Below, piece after piece: positions 1 to 5,891 of a DNA stretch of 9,223 nucleotides. Made by a program: the position numbers and the translations under genes. Position 1 is the stretch's first letter, and the number at the start of each line of letters is the position of its first letter. The DNA comes from DATBMY01 sp036554605 (GTDB lineage: Bacteria; Acidobacteriota; Blastocatellia; UBA7656). The stretch spans positions 1 to 9,223 of the forward strand of contig DATBMY010000241.1 of assembly GCA_036554605.1 (NCBI GenBank), read 5' to 3'. The notes under the pieces are model-generated. The model was not told the DNA's origin. It made no database searches and saw only the letters and a list, made by a program, of their open reading frames with translations.

Positions 1-173
1 CCCTGCATGACAAGTTTGCCGGTAACCTTGGCCGATTTTATGGCCTTTATTTTTTCAAGCCCGCCGCGCGCCTGCACGTGCTTGGCGATTACCTCGTCGA
101 CGGTCTGGGCCGAGGCGTTTAAAGTAAGCAGAAAAGCAATAGAGAAAACTAGAGCGATAGCTCGTCGGATCAT
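1..173 (-). CDS. LolA-like secreted protein, 5' part only (runs off left edge)
   Basis: The first 57 codons of a leftward gene are visible. The start ATG (173-171) follows a strong ribosome-binding site, AAGGAGGG, six or so bases upstream. The N-terminus is a clear Sec signal peptide: MIRR, then a hydrophobic core (AIALVFSIAFLLTL), then ASA before QT, giving likely cleavage near residue 23. The mature start, TVDEVIAKHVQARGGLEKIK followed by AIKSAKVTGKLVMQG, resembles the opening of LolA-like 'outer membrane lipoprotein-sorting' proteins common in acidobacteria, where a 'RGG..K..I/L.S...TGK' segment leads into the half-barrel. A lipid- or lipoprotein-binding periplasmic role is inferred from that resemblance. 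The C-terminal three-quarters lie outside the window, so the fold cannot be confirmed. The 152 bases between this gene and the isomerase upstream probably hold its promoter. A TATAAG hexamer near 220-225 (minus strand) is a possible -10 box, but no good -35 is paired with it. Confidence 0.7.
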   Translation of the reverse strand, partial: MIRRAIALVFSIAFLLTLNASAQTVDEVIAKHVQARGGLEKIKAIKSAKVTGKLVMQ

Positions 174-325
174 GGCACCCTCCTTAACAGGTGAAGTATT
201 CATTGTGTGAAGCCGTAGATTCTTATACGGCCGGTAACAGGGATTGGTTCGGGCCAAACCAGTAAGAATGAAGCCTACACGCTTTCGCTCACTCTAGCCA
301 GGTTAAAAACCAATATCAAGCGGGG

Positions 326-1381
326 TTAAGGTTTGATGACCGCTTCGATCAGCTCTACACGTTCGAGCGGATTCTCGCCGTTGCGCGCTACTTGAGCCAT
401 CCGCTCAAGCACGTCGAATCCGCCTATGACTTTGCCGAATACGCTGTATTTGCGGTCGAGGTGAGGCGCCGGGCCAAGCACGATGAAAAATGACGTCGTC
501 GCCGAATTAGGGTCCGACGTGCGCGCCATGGAAAGCACGCCGCGTATGTGGAGCGTGTTGGTGAACTCGCCTTTAAGCGGCCGGACGTACCGGTCGGCCC
601 AGTGCCCCGCGCCGCCCGCGCGCGTCTCTCCCGCGCCCCCCTGAACTACGAAGCCCGGAACTATGCGGTGAAAGGCCGTCCGGTCGTACCACCCCGACTC
701 GACGAGCTTCAAAAAATTCCTGACATGCTCGGGCGCAAGCTCGGGCTCCATCTGAAGGGTTATCTCTCCGAGGCTCGTCCGCAGCAAAACATCTTTTCGC
801 ATCTCGACTACGCTCGCGTCTTTAAACGGCTCTACGCGCCGCGGCTCGATTGTCACCCGCCTGATCTTTACCGGCGACAGGGCAAGCCCCTGCGCGTCTA
901 CAGCCACGAGCGATATTTTGTCGGCCACGTCCATGCCTTCGGTGACCTGCCCGAATATGGTGTGGCGGCCATCCATATCGGGCCGCGGCGAGGTCGTTAT
1001 GAATAGCTGGCCGGAGACGCTGCCGCGAACGTGCTTGAGATCGTTTGTCTCATCGACGGCGCCGGGACTGTCGAGCGCTTCGCCGGCCTGTATGACGGTC
1101 TGCTCGGATATGCGGGAAAAGGGCGCGCCGTCGTAAGCGCCCGAGCGAGCGCGCTTGATGAATTGCTCGACGTGGCGCGGCGCTTTGTCGGCAAAGAACT
1201 CGAAGCGTATAACCCCGAGGTCGGTTGCGATAGCGGCTTCAAGCCGCGCGGCGTCTTCGGGCGCGGCCGGCGCGCTGGCATTCTTTTGAACGTCGCGCTT
1301 CTTCTGCTGCGCGGCGGTCGCTTGCGGCGCGGCGGGGATGGAAGCCAGCACTAGAAGAAGCGCCACGCATACGCCCGTCAT
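326..1381 (-). CDS. Exported peptidyl-prolyl cis-trans isomerase with two cyclophilin domains
   Basis: The product should catalyse proline cis-trans isomerisation and assist folding in the periplasm. From the ATG at 1381 it has 351 residues: a signal peptide (MTGVCVALLLVLASIPAAPQ, then ATAAQ), a charged Ala/Pro linker, cyclophilin domain 1 (about 46-180) and cyclophilin domain 2 (about 198-351). Domain 2 is well conserved: FHRIVPGFVVQGG with the catalytic-type Arg (about 237-249), SMARTSDPNSATTSFFI (about 284-300) and KYSVFGKVIGG near the end. The usual Gln of the GSQFFI motif is Ser here. Domain 1 is degenerate: FSRI replaces FHRI, and the SMA...PNSAGS loop is shortened to GSVSGQLFI. An in-frame ATG at 1471 would add 30 very charged residues and overlap the upstream gene by 64 bases. 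I prefer 1381 because the signal peptide then sits at the N-terminus, although neither start has a strong ribosome-binding site. The gene is 26 bases downstream of the secreted-protein gene and is probably cotranscribed. Confidence 0.88.
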   Translation of the reverse strand: MTGVCVALLLVLASIPAAPQATAAQQKKRDVQKNASAPAAPEDAARLEAAIATDLGVIRFEFFADKAPRHVEQFIKRARSGAYDGAPFSRISEQTVIQAGEALDSPGAVDETNDLKHVRGSVSGQLFITTSPRPDMDGRHTIFGQVTEGMDVADKISLVAVDAQGLALSPVKIRRVTIEPRRVEPFKDASVVEMRKDVLLRTSLGEITLQMEPELAPEHVRNFLKLVESGWYDRTAFHRIVPGFVVQGGAGETRAGGAGHWADRYVRPLKGEFTNTLHIRGVLSMARTSDPNSATTSFFIVLGPAPHLDRKYSVFGKVIGGFDVLERMAQVARNGENPLERVELIEAVIKP

Positions 1382-1407
1382 GCGAATTGCCGGGCGCTTT
1401 TGCCGCG

Positions 1408-1956
1408 CTAGTTTTTCCGCTTCTCTTTCTCCTTCTTTCCTCGCTTCACCATGCGCTGAAAATCTTCCCATAAAGTTCTACCTACTGTTTCTAAACTGTC
1501 ATCGGTGCTGTGAGTATTCCTATGCAATATCTCTAATCCGCCCTCTCTGCTCTCAATCACATACACATACAGTCCGCTGAACCCGAGGCCCTGCCCTATG
1601 CCCCGCAATGTTCTGCTATGGGTATCAAAAAAAGCGTTACACCGGGAAAGTATGATTTGCGCCTGCTGAAGCTCGGAGACTACCTCAATCGCTCCGAACT
1701 CATCGCCGTCCTTCTTGTTCCACTCCTCTATCCAGCGAAGTATGTTCTTGTGTGGATCTTTATCCTTGCCAGTCGCGATATAGACCTTAAACGGAGGGTC
1801 AATCGATATTGATAAAGACCTGTTTAGCTTTACCCGTGTCGATCCGGGTAAAACGAGGTGGTCGCGCAGGATCGTGAACTCCTGCTCGCGCGTTTGCGTG
1901 TAGGCGAAAGAGCAGCAGATCAAAAGCGCGATGCCTGATAATGTCAGAAAGCGCAT
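1408..1956 (-). CDS. Secreted protein of unknown function, 182 aa
   Basis: I do not recognise a named family. The start ATG is preceded by GGGAGGG about 10 bases upstream, a good ribosome-binding site. Residues 1-20 form a signal peptide (MRFLTLSGIALLICCSFAYT before QTREQ). There is a Cys pair at 14-15, but no canonical lipobox since the residue before the Cys is not Gly, Ala or Ser. The mature part has a beta-strand-like FKVYIATGKD (56-65), an amphipathic helix KNILRWIEEWNKKDG (70-84), EVVSELQQAQIILSRC (91-106), a Gly-rich turn GIGQGLGFSGLYVYVIE (119-135), a probable C-terminal helix, and a very basic tail (KRGKKEKEKRKN). This alternation suggests a small alpha/beta domain. It lies 48 bases downstream of the 66-residue gene and 26 bases upstream of the exported isomerase, so it may be an isomerase client or simply an operon neighbour. 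Function remains unassigned. Confidence 0.75.
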   Translation of the reverse strand: MRFLTLSGIALLICCSFAYTQTREQEFTILRDHLVLPGSTRVKLNRSLSISIDPPFKVYIATGKDKDPHKNILRWIEEWNKKDGDEFGAIEVVSELQQAQIILSRCNAFFDTHSRTLRGIGQGLGFSGLYVYVIESREGGLEILHRNTHSTDDSLETVGRTLWEDFQRMVKRGKKEKEKRKN

Positions 1957-2004
1957 GTCTAATGAACCCTCCCGGGATAACTCTATTTACATTAAGACTT
2001 GCCG

Positions 2005-2205
2005 CTACGCAAGGTAGGGCTGTTCGCTGCCGTAACGGAAACAGGCGATCTCTCGATCCTCCGACTCTTCGTAAACTCTCGCGACGCCATGACGGCTCGA
2101 CAGGTGCGCCGCCTCGATCATCGCAAGGTCGCGATTGTCCGTCTCGACCCGCATGACTTCTTGAGCAACTATGGGGTTGGTAACTATTATGATGTATGTA
2201 GCCAT
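2005..2205 (-). CDS. Small conserved-looking cytoplasmic protein, 66 aa, unknown function
   Basis: This leftward ORF starts at an ATG preceded by GGAG with eight bases of spacing (CGGAGAATTCATC before the ATG). The protein begins with a hydrophobic strand (MATYIIIVTNPIVAQEVMRV), continues with a helix (NRDLAMIEAAHLSSRHG), then VARVYEESEDREIACFRYG and a short tail. The pattern is beta-alpha-beta, as in a compact soluble domain, with no signal peptide or membrane segment. I do not know its function. It is preferred over the opposite-strand ORF in the same place because it has the better ribosome-binding site and a sensible hydrophobic/amphipathic pattern. Its start is only 14 bases from the start of the divergent DUF488 gene, so each gene's promoter must lie at least partly in the other gene. 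It may be the first gene of a leftward operon with the secreted protein and the isomerase. Confidence 0.65.
   Translation of the reverse strand: MATYIIIVTNPIVAQEVMRVETDNRDLAMIEAAHLSSRHGVARVYEESEDREIACFRYGSEQPYLA
2161..2190 (+). promoter_or_regulatory. Candidate housekeeping promoter of the DUF488 gene
   Basis: TTGAGC (2161-2166, -35-like) and TATTAT (2185-2190, 5 of 6 to TATAAT) are separated by 18 bases. Transcription would begin near 2197, giving a leader of about 23 bases before the ATG at 2220. The promoter would lie wholly inside the coding sequence of the divergent 66-residue gene. Found by eye, without a scored matrix. Confidence 0.4.
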
Positions 2206-2219
2206 GATGAATTCTCCGT

Positions 2220-2687
2220 ATGAACGATGAACAGATTATAATCTACACGATAGGGCACGGCCGACACCCAATAGAATACTTCCTGGAATTGCTCGGGCGG
2301 CACCGTATAAATATGGTCTGCGACGTGCGAAGCGTCGCTCGCTCGCGCTGGCCGCAGTACAACGGCAAGCAACTGGCCGCGCACCTTGCCGCAAGCGGCA
2401 TCGGCTACGAGCACCTGCCCGAATGCGGCGGCAAACTGATTGCCCCGGCCGAAGAGCTTCGGCGCGGGCTCGACCGCATAATCGAGCTTGGCTCGGACGC
2501 GCGCGTCGCAATCATGTGCTCGGAGTCTCAACCCGTCACAACGCACCTGAAGACTCCGCGCGCCAACTGTCACCGCGTCGGATTGCTCTCGGGGCCGCTC
2601 GCCGAGCGGGGCGCCAGAATCATACACATACTCCCGGGGGGCGAAACGCTCGAAATCGATGAATCGCGGCTCCCCTCGGCCTGGTGA
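2220..2687 (+). CDS. DUF488 family protein
   Basis: The 155-residue product matches the DUF488 pattern: an opening strand with TIGHG (10-14), then PIEYFLELLGRHRINMVCDVRS (17-38), RSRWPQYN (41-48), a helix, YEHLPECGGK (63-72), the VAIMCSE strand-turn (96-102), CHR (117-119), and GPLAERGARIIHIL (125-138). Members are small Rossmann-like cytoplasmic proteins with conserved Cys, Glu and His-Arg residues. Their biochemical role is not established, so none is assigned. One oddity is the stretch between MCSE and CHR, about 14 residues (SQPVTTHLKTPRAN), longer than the MCxExxPxxCHR form I know. No strong ribosome-binding site precedes the ATG: the upstream bases are GAATTCTCCGT, so initiation may depend on a short leader. 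The downstream gap to the sigma gene shows no clear terminator. Confidence 0.85.
   Translation: MNDEQIIIYTIGHGRHPIEYFLELLGRHRINMVCDVRSVARSRWPQYNGKQLAAHLAASGIGYEHLPECGGKLIAPAEELRRGLDRIIELGSDARVAIMCSESQPVTTHLKTPRANCHRVGLLSGPLAERGARIIHILPGGETLEIDESRLPSAW
2235..2240 (-). promoter_or_regulatory. Candidate -10 box for the leftward 66-aa gene, within a 12-bp palindrome
   Basis: Read on the minus strand, 2240-2235 is a perfect TATAAT. It lies inside AGATTATAATCT (2233-2244), a perfect 12-bp palindrome, so TATAAT can also be read on the plus strand (2237-2242). Leftward transcription would start near 2228, about 23 bases before the ATG at 2205. No convincing -35 is found 16-18 bases upstream, hence the low confidence. 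Confidence 0.3.
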
Positions 2688-2717
2688 GCCGGAATAAAAA
2701 GAATCTCGCGCCCTGTT

Positions 2718-2741
2718 AACACTTTCCCGCCCGCGCGCGTC
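2718..2741 (+). promoter_or_regulatory. Candidate ECF-type promoter of the sigma factor operon
   Basis: GTTAAC (AAC at 2718-2720) is followed after 17 bases by CGTC (2738-2741). Many group-IV sigma factors recognise an AAC-containing -35 and a CGTC-type -10 at about this spacing. Transcription would begin near 2748, about 18 bases before the sigma start codon at 2766. The placement suggests autoregulation, which is inferred only. The intervening DNA is very GC-rich, so a chance match is possible. Confidence 0.35.
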
Positions 2742-2765
2742 TTTATGAACGGACAGGGAGAAAGG

Positions 2766-3353
2766 ATGTACGAGATCGAAAGCGACGGCCTGCTGCTCGT
2801 GGCAAGACAGACTCAACCGGCGATAGCGACCGAAGAGGATCGGTCAAGCGAGCAATCGCGGCTGATCGAGGCCGTGCGCCAGGGCGATCAGGACGCGTTC
2901 GGTCGGCTTTACGACCTCTACGCGCCGATGGTCCACGGGATACTGCTCGCGCGGGTGCCGGTCTCGGACGTCGACGATCTGGTTCAGGACGTTTTTCTTG
3001 TCGCGCTCAGAAAGCTTTCGACGCTTCGCGACGATAACGCGTTCGGAGGGTGGCTGGCGATGATCGCCCGCAACCGCGCCATGGACTTTCACCGCAAGAA
3101 ACGCGAGACCGAAGAGCTTCAAGAAACGGTCGCCGTCAAAGCGGAGGCCGGCTCGGACGCCGAAGCGCGAAGGGTGCTTGAGGTCATAAGAGAGTTGCCG
3201 GAAAGCTATTCGGAGACGTTGATAATGCGGCTGGTAGAAGGGATGACCGGGCCTGAGATAGCGTTGCGCACGGGGCTCACCCCGGCCTCTGTACGAGTCA
3301 ACCTGCATCGAGGCATGAAACTACTCCGCGAGAAGTTGGGGCTGGAGGGATAG
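2766..3353 (+). CDS. RNA polymerase sigma factor, ECF (sigma-70) family
   Basis: The product is a 195-residue two-domain sigma factor that should direct RNA polymerase to a stress or envelope regulon. Sigma-2 spans about 33-113: LIEAVRQGDQDAFGRLYDLY, the DDLVQDVFLVALRKL core-binding helix (70-84), and GWLAMIARNRAMDFHRKK (95-112), the -10 recognition helix region. Sigma-4 spans about 136-193, with RELPESYSETLIMRLVEGM and the helix-turn-helix GPEIALRTGLTPASVRVNLH (162-181). The length is typical. The ATG at 2766 is chosen because GGGAG sits five bases upstream. An in-frame ATG at 2745 would add seven residues but has no ribosome-binding site and would overlap the proposed transcription start. 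The next gene, a membrane protein, begins three bases after this stop, the usual layout of a sigma/anti-sigma pair. Confidence 0.93.
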   Translation: MYEIESDGLLLVARQTQPAIATEEDRSSEQSRLIEAVRQGDQDAFGRLYDLYAPMVHGILLARVPVSDVDDLVQDVFLVALRKLSTLRDDNAFGGWLAMIARNRAMDFHRKKRETEELQETVAVKAEAGSDAEARRVLEVIRELPESYSETLIMRLVEGMTGPEIALRTGLTPASVRVNLHRGMKLLREKLGLEG

Positions 3354-3356
3354 AAG

Positions 3357-4151
3357 ATGAAAGACGATTATTTGTGGGACGGGTCGGGCGATATCGATCC
3401 CGAAGTAGAACGCCTCGAAAACCTGCTCGGCCGTTATCGCCACACGGGAACGGCTCCGCGGATGCCGGTTGCGATGATGGCGACGCCGCGCCGTTTCAAT
3501 TGGACAAGACTCGCCATTGCCGCCGCGCTTGTGCTCACGCTCGCGGGCGCTCTGTTGCTCGCGCTCAATTATGGCGCAGGCGATAGCGACAAAGAGATCA
3601 TCGCGGATCGTACAGAGCAGCCCGCCCCAGAGTCTAAAGACCTGCTTTATCGTCAGCCTCCGCTTGTGGTGACGCCGCCCGCGCCCGAACCTAAGCAAGC
3701 TATTGCGGCCGCAAAGCCGGCGCCGCGCTCGATAAAGAGAAAGCCTGAAAAGGTCGCATCACCTGCCGATGACCCGTGGCAGTTCTCTTCGACCGCCGCC
3801 ATGGCCGATTTAGAGACGGCCCGTTACCTTGAGCGGGCCGAGGTGCTGCTTCGCTCGTTTAGAAACGTAAGCGAAACGGGTGAATCCATCGACGTGGCGC
3901 TTGAAAAAGAGCAGTCGAGAGATTTGCTTTACAAGAACATTCTGTTGAGGCGGACCGCTGAAGCGAAAGGCAATCTGCCGGTTAGCGACCTTCTCGGCTC
4001 GCTTGAGCCGATATTGATCGACATAGCTAACCTGCCCGAAAGCCCCACTCGCCAAGAGGTGCAGTTGATAAAAGATTTCATACGACAAAAAGAGATGGTG
4101 GCAACCATACAGGTATATTCATCGCCAGCAATAAGTGTGGATGCCAGGTAG
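3357..4151 (+). CDS. Single-pass membrane protein, probable anti-sigma factor without zinc motif
   Basis: The 264-residue product has an acidic cytoplasmic N-terminus (DDYLWDGSGDIDPEVERLEN, then LLGRYRH), a basic stop (RRFNWTR), one membrane helix (LAIAAALVLTLAGALLLAL, about 52-70), a Pro/Ala/Lys-rich linker (about 86-140) and a charged, mostly helical C-terminal domain (about 145-264) that should be outside the cytoplasm. The position just after an ECF sigma gene and the N-in topology suggest an anti-sigma factor. The DxxxDGSGxxDPEVxxLE opening is one I associate with acidobacterial sigma-linked proteins, from memory. There is no HxxxCxxC zinc anti-sigma motif, so sigma binding would have to use another surface. 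The ribosome-binding site GGAGGG lies within the end of the sigma gene. The stop is eight bases from the next gene, indicating one operon. Function is inferred mainly from context. Confidence 0.75.
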   Translation: MKDDYLWDGSGDIDPEVERLENLLGRYRHTGTAPRMPVAMMATPRRFNWTRLAIAAALVLTLAGALLLALNYGAGDSDKEIIADRTEQPAPESKDLLYRQPPLVVTPPAPEPKQAIAAAKPAPRSIKRKPEKVASPADDPWQFSSTAAMADLETARYLERAEVLLRSFRNVSETGESIDVALEKEQSRDLLYKNILLRRTAEAKGNLPVSDLLGSLEPILIDIANLPESPTRQEVQLIKDFIRQKEMVATIQVYSSPAISVDAR

Positions 4152-4159
4152 GAGAGATC

Positions 4160-5758
4160 ATGTTTCGCACTACATACACAGTTCATCGTGAAAAAAGCCC
4201 CGGCGTCGGTTATTTCCTGACGCTCATCCTCGCAAGCCTGCTTGCGGTGCTCGTAAGCGCCGCGATTGCGAAGGGCCAGCCGCAAAACATCGACCGGCTC
4301 AACCGCCTCGTGCAGGAGAGCGGCCCCACGGACGCCGCGGCCAGAGCCTTTCGCGAAGGGCGCGAGCTTATAAACGCCGCCAAGTGGGTGAAGGCCGCCG
4401 AACGCTTCGGCCAGTTCGTAAGCGAATACCCGCGAGATAAGAATATAGACGCCGCGCTCTACTGGATGGCATACGCGCAGTATAAGCAGGGCAAGGCGCA
4501 GCAATCGCTCGAGGTAGTCGAGCGGCTCATCAGCGAGCACCCGCAGTCGAGCTGGAGGAAAGAGGCCGAATCCTTAAAGATAATGCTTGCCTCGCAGCTC
4601 AACGACCCGACCACGATAAATAAAGCGCTCAATCCACAGAATGATAGAGAGAAGCAGGACGTGGAGATCAGAATCGTGGCGCTTCAGAGCCTTTTTCAAT
4701 CGAACCCGGCGAGCGCGACGCAGATAGCCTCGAACTGGCTCAAGGCCGATTCGACGCGAAGCCAGGAAGAGAAAGAGGCCGCAATCAACCTGCTTGGTCA
4801 CCATGGCGGCGAAGAAGGCGCGCGGATACTCGCCGACCTTGCGCGCAATCTGAAAGACCCGGACCTGAGAGTTGTCGCGATTCAATGGGTCTTGCGCCGC
4901 TCTCCGCAGTCCGTCTCTAATCTCTCGCAGCTCTACGAAGCGGAGCGCGACGAAGATGTCAAGCGGGTCATAATCAGCATGATCGCGCGCCAGGACACCC
5001 CCGAGGCGACGGCAAAGCTCATGCAGGTAGCTAAAAGCGACTCCTCGCCGGAAATGAGGCAGATAGCCATAAGTCACCTTTCCCGCCGGGATGACGCGCA
5101 GACACTGGAGTCGATAATCCAGCTTTATAACGCGGAGCGCGTTGAAGATGTAAAGCGGCAGATACTCGGCCTGCTCTACCGCCGCGCCGAAAGTAGCAAG
5201 GCGGGCCAGCCGGGGTCGGAAGCGGCGCTCAGAAAGCTCATGGATATAGCGAGAAACGACCCCGACGAAGAAATGCGCCGGTCGGCCATAAACTTCGTAT
5301 CGCGCCGCACGGGGCCGGAAGCCCTCAGCTTCCTCATACAGCTCTACGATTCGGATAAGAGCGAGGATGTTAAAGAGAGCATACTTCACCTGCTCTCGCG
5401 CAGGAGCGAGCCCGAGGCCAAAGCGAAGCTTCAGGCCATCGCCAAAAGCGACCCTAATCCCGACCGGCGGCGCTCGGCCATACACGCTATGTACCGGACC
5501 GCGAACGTAAGTACTCTGACCGACCTTTATGACTCGCAGCAGGACGAAGACATACGCGTGACGATCATTAATCTGGTCGGCCGCGCGGCGACGGCGGAAA
5601 AACCGGCCGAGCCGGAATCGCAGAAAGTCGCGCTCAGAAAGCTCATGCAGATAGCCAGAAACGACTCTTCGATGGATATGAGGCGCGAGGCGCTGCGCTG
5701 GCTGGGCCGCAGCAAAGACCCTGAGGCGACAAAGTTTATTGAAGATATTTTGAAGTGA
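4160..5758 (+). CDS. Exported TPR/HEAT-repeat protein
   Basis: The 532-residue product begins with a short polar segment and a hydrophobic stretch (GYFLTLILASLLAVLVSAAIA, 17-37), which may be a cleaved signal peptide or an anchor. Residues about 59-145 look like a BamD/CpoB-type TPR pair: AREGREL-like start, AAERFGQFVSEYPRDKNIDA, YWMAYAQYKQGKAQQSLEVV and LISEHPQSSWRKEAES. Residues about 205-532 are HEAT repeats of two alternating kinds. The first resembles IARNDPDEEMRRSAINFVSR and the second QLYDSDKSEDVKESILHLLS. Such folds bind other proteins and have no catalytic residues. The ribosome-binding site GGAG lies about six bases before the ATG. The gene is the last of the sigma operon, eight bases after the anti-sigma candidate and directly before a strong terminator. 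A periplasmic scaffold or sensor role is inferred. Confidence 0.88.
   Translation: MFRTTYTVHREKSPGVGYFLTLILASLLAVLVSAAIAKGQPQNIDRLNRLVQESGPTDAAARAFREGRELINAAKWVKAAERFGQFVSEYPRDKNIDAALYWMAYAQYKQGKAQQSLEVVERLISEHPQSSWRKEAESLKIMLASQLNDPTTINKALNPQNDREKQDVEIRIVALQSLFQSNPASATQIASNWLKADSTRSQEEKEAAINLLGHHGGEEGARILADLARNLKDPDLRVVAIQWVLRRSPQSVSNLSQLYEAERDEDVKRVIISMIARQDTPEATAKLMQVAKSDSSPEMRQIAISHLSRRDDAQTLESIIQLYNAERVEDVKRQILGLLYRRAESSKAGQPGSEAALRKLMDIARNDPDEEMRRSAINFVSRRTGPEALSFLIQLYDSDKSEDVKESILHLLSRRSEPEAKAKLQAIAKSDPNPDRRRSAIHAMYRTANVSTLTDLYDSQQDEDIRVTIINLVGRAATAEKPAEPESQKVALRKLMQIARNDSSMDMRREALRWLGRSKDPEATKFIEDILK
4844..5713 (+). repeat. Nested HEAT repeats with a 405-base duplicated module
   Basis: Within the HEAT protein, five type-A units (near residues 229, 291, 363, 428 and 499) alternate with four type-B units (near 257, 321, 394 and 455). 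Longer linkers follow the second and fourth B units, so the order is A-B-A-B-linker, A-B-A-B-linker, A. The two four-unit modules are about 135 residues each. At DNA level an 18-base match (GCGCTCAGAAAGCTCATG) occurs at 5225-5242 and 5630-5647, exactly 405 bases apart. This supports a module duplication. Confidence 0.7.
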
Positions 5759-5764
5759 ACCGCT

Positions 5765-5801
5765 AAAGGGGCGGCGACGAGGCCGGGCCGCCTTTTTTTT
5801 T
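5765..5801 (+). terminator. Intrinsic terminator of the sigma/anti-sigma/HEAT operon
   Basis: A GGCGGC arm (5770-5775) pairs with GCCGCC (5787-5792) around an 11-base loop. It is followed at once by nine T residues (5793-5801). Upstream AAAGG can extend the stem into the T tract. It begins seven bases after the HEAT gene stop. Confidence 0.9.
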
Positions 5802-5820
5802 GAAACCTGCGCGAAGAAAC

Positions 5821-5838
5821 AGTCACTAACAAGTGATT
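5821..5838. repeat. Short dyad in the gap upstream of the ABC ATPase gene
   Basis: AGTCACT and AGTGATT face each other across a four-base loop (AACA), with five Watson-Crick pairs in the core TCACT/AGTGA, one G-T and one A-T. It could be an operator half-site pair or chance. There is no T tract, so it is not a terminator. Confidence 0.3.
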
Positions 5839-5891
5839 CGCTAAGCCCGAGACTATTTGTGCTCTTAACCGCTCGAAGTGTGCCCATAGAA

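Noticed and set aside
301..311. GGTTAAAAACC as a terminator for the isomerase gene
   Set aside because: The stem is only four base pairs and no T tract follows in the leftward direction.
548..1006. Plus-strand open frames opposite the isomerase
   Set aside because: They are shadows of the clear two-domain cyclophilin on the minus strand and lack supporting ribosome-binding sites.
1999..2223. Plus-strand frame of 74 codons opposite the 66-residue gene
   Set aside because: No ribosome-binding site was seen, and the minus-strand frame has both a good site and a better amphipathic pattern.
2745..2765. Earlier ATG for the sigma factor
   Set aside because: The ATG at 2766 has GGGAG five bases upstream, while 2745 has none and would overlap the proposed transcription start.
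2187..2816. A 209-codon open frame on the minus strand opposite DUF488
   Set aside because: The plus strand encodes a recognisable DUF488 protein. The antisense product has no coherent pattern.
4574..5887. A 437-codon open frame on the minus strand opposite the HEAT gene
   Set aside because: It is rich in Arg, Leu, Tyr and Val as expected for the antisense of a GC-biased gene, has no recognisable domain, and spans the strong terminator. The plus-strand HEAT/TPR protein explains the DNA.
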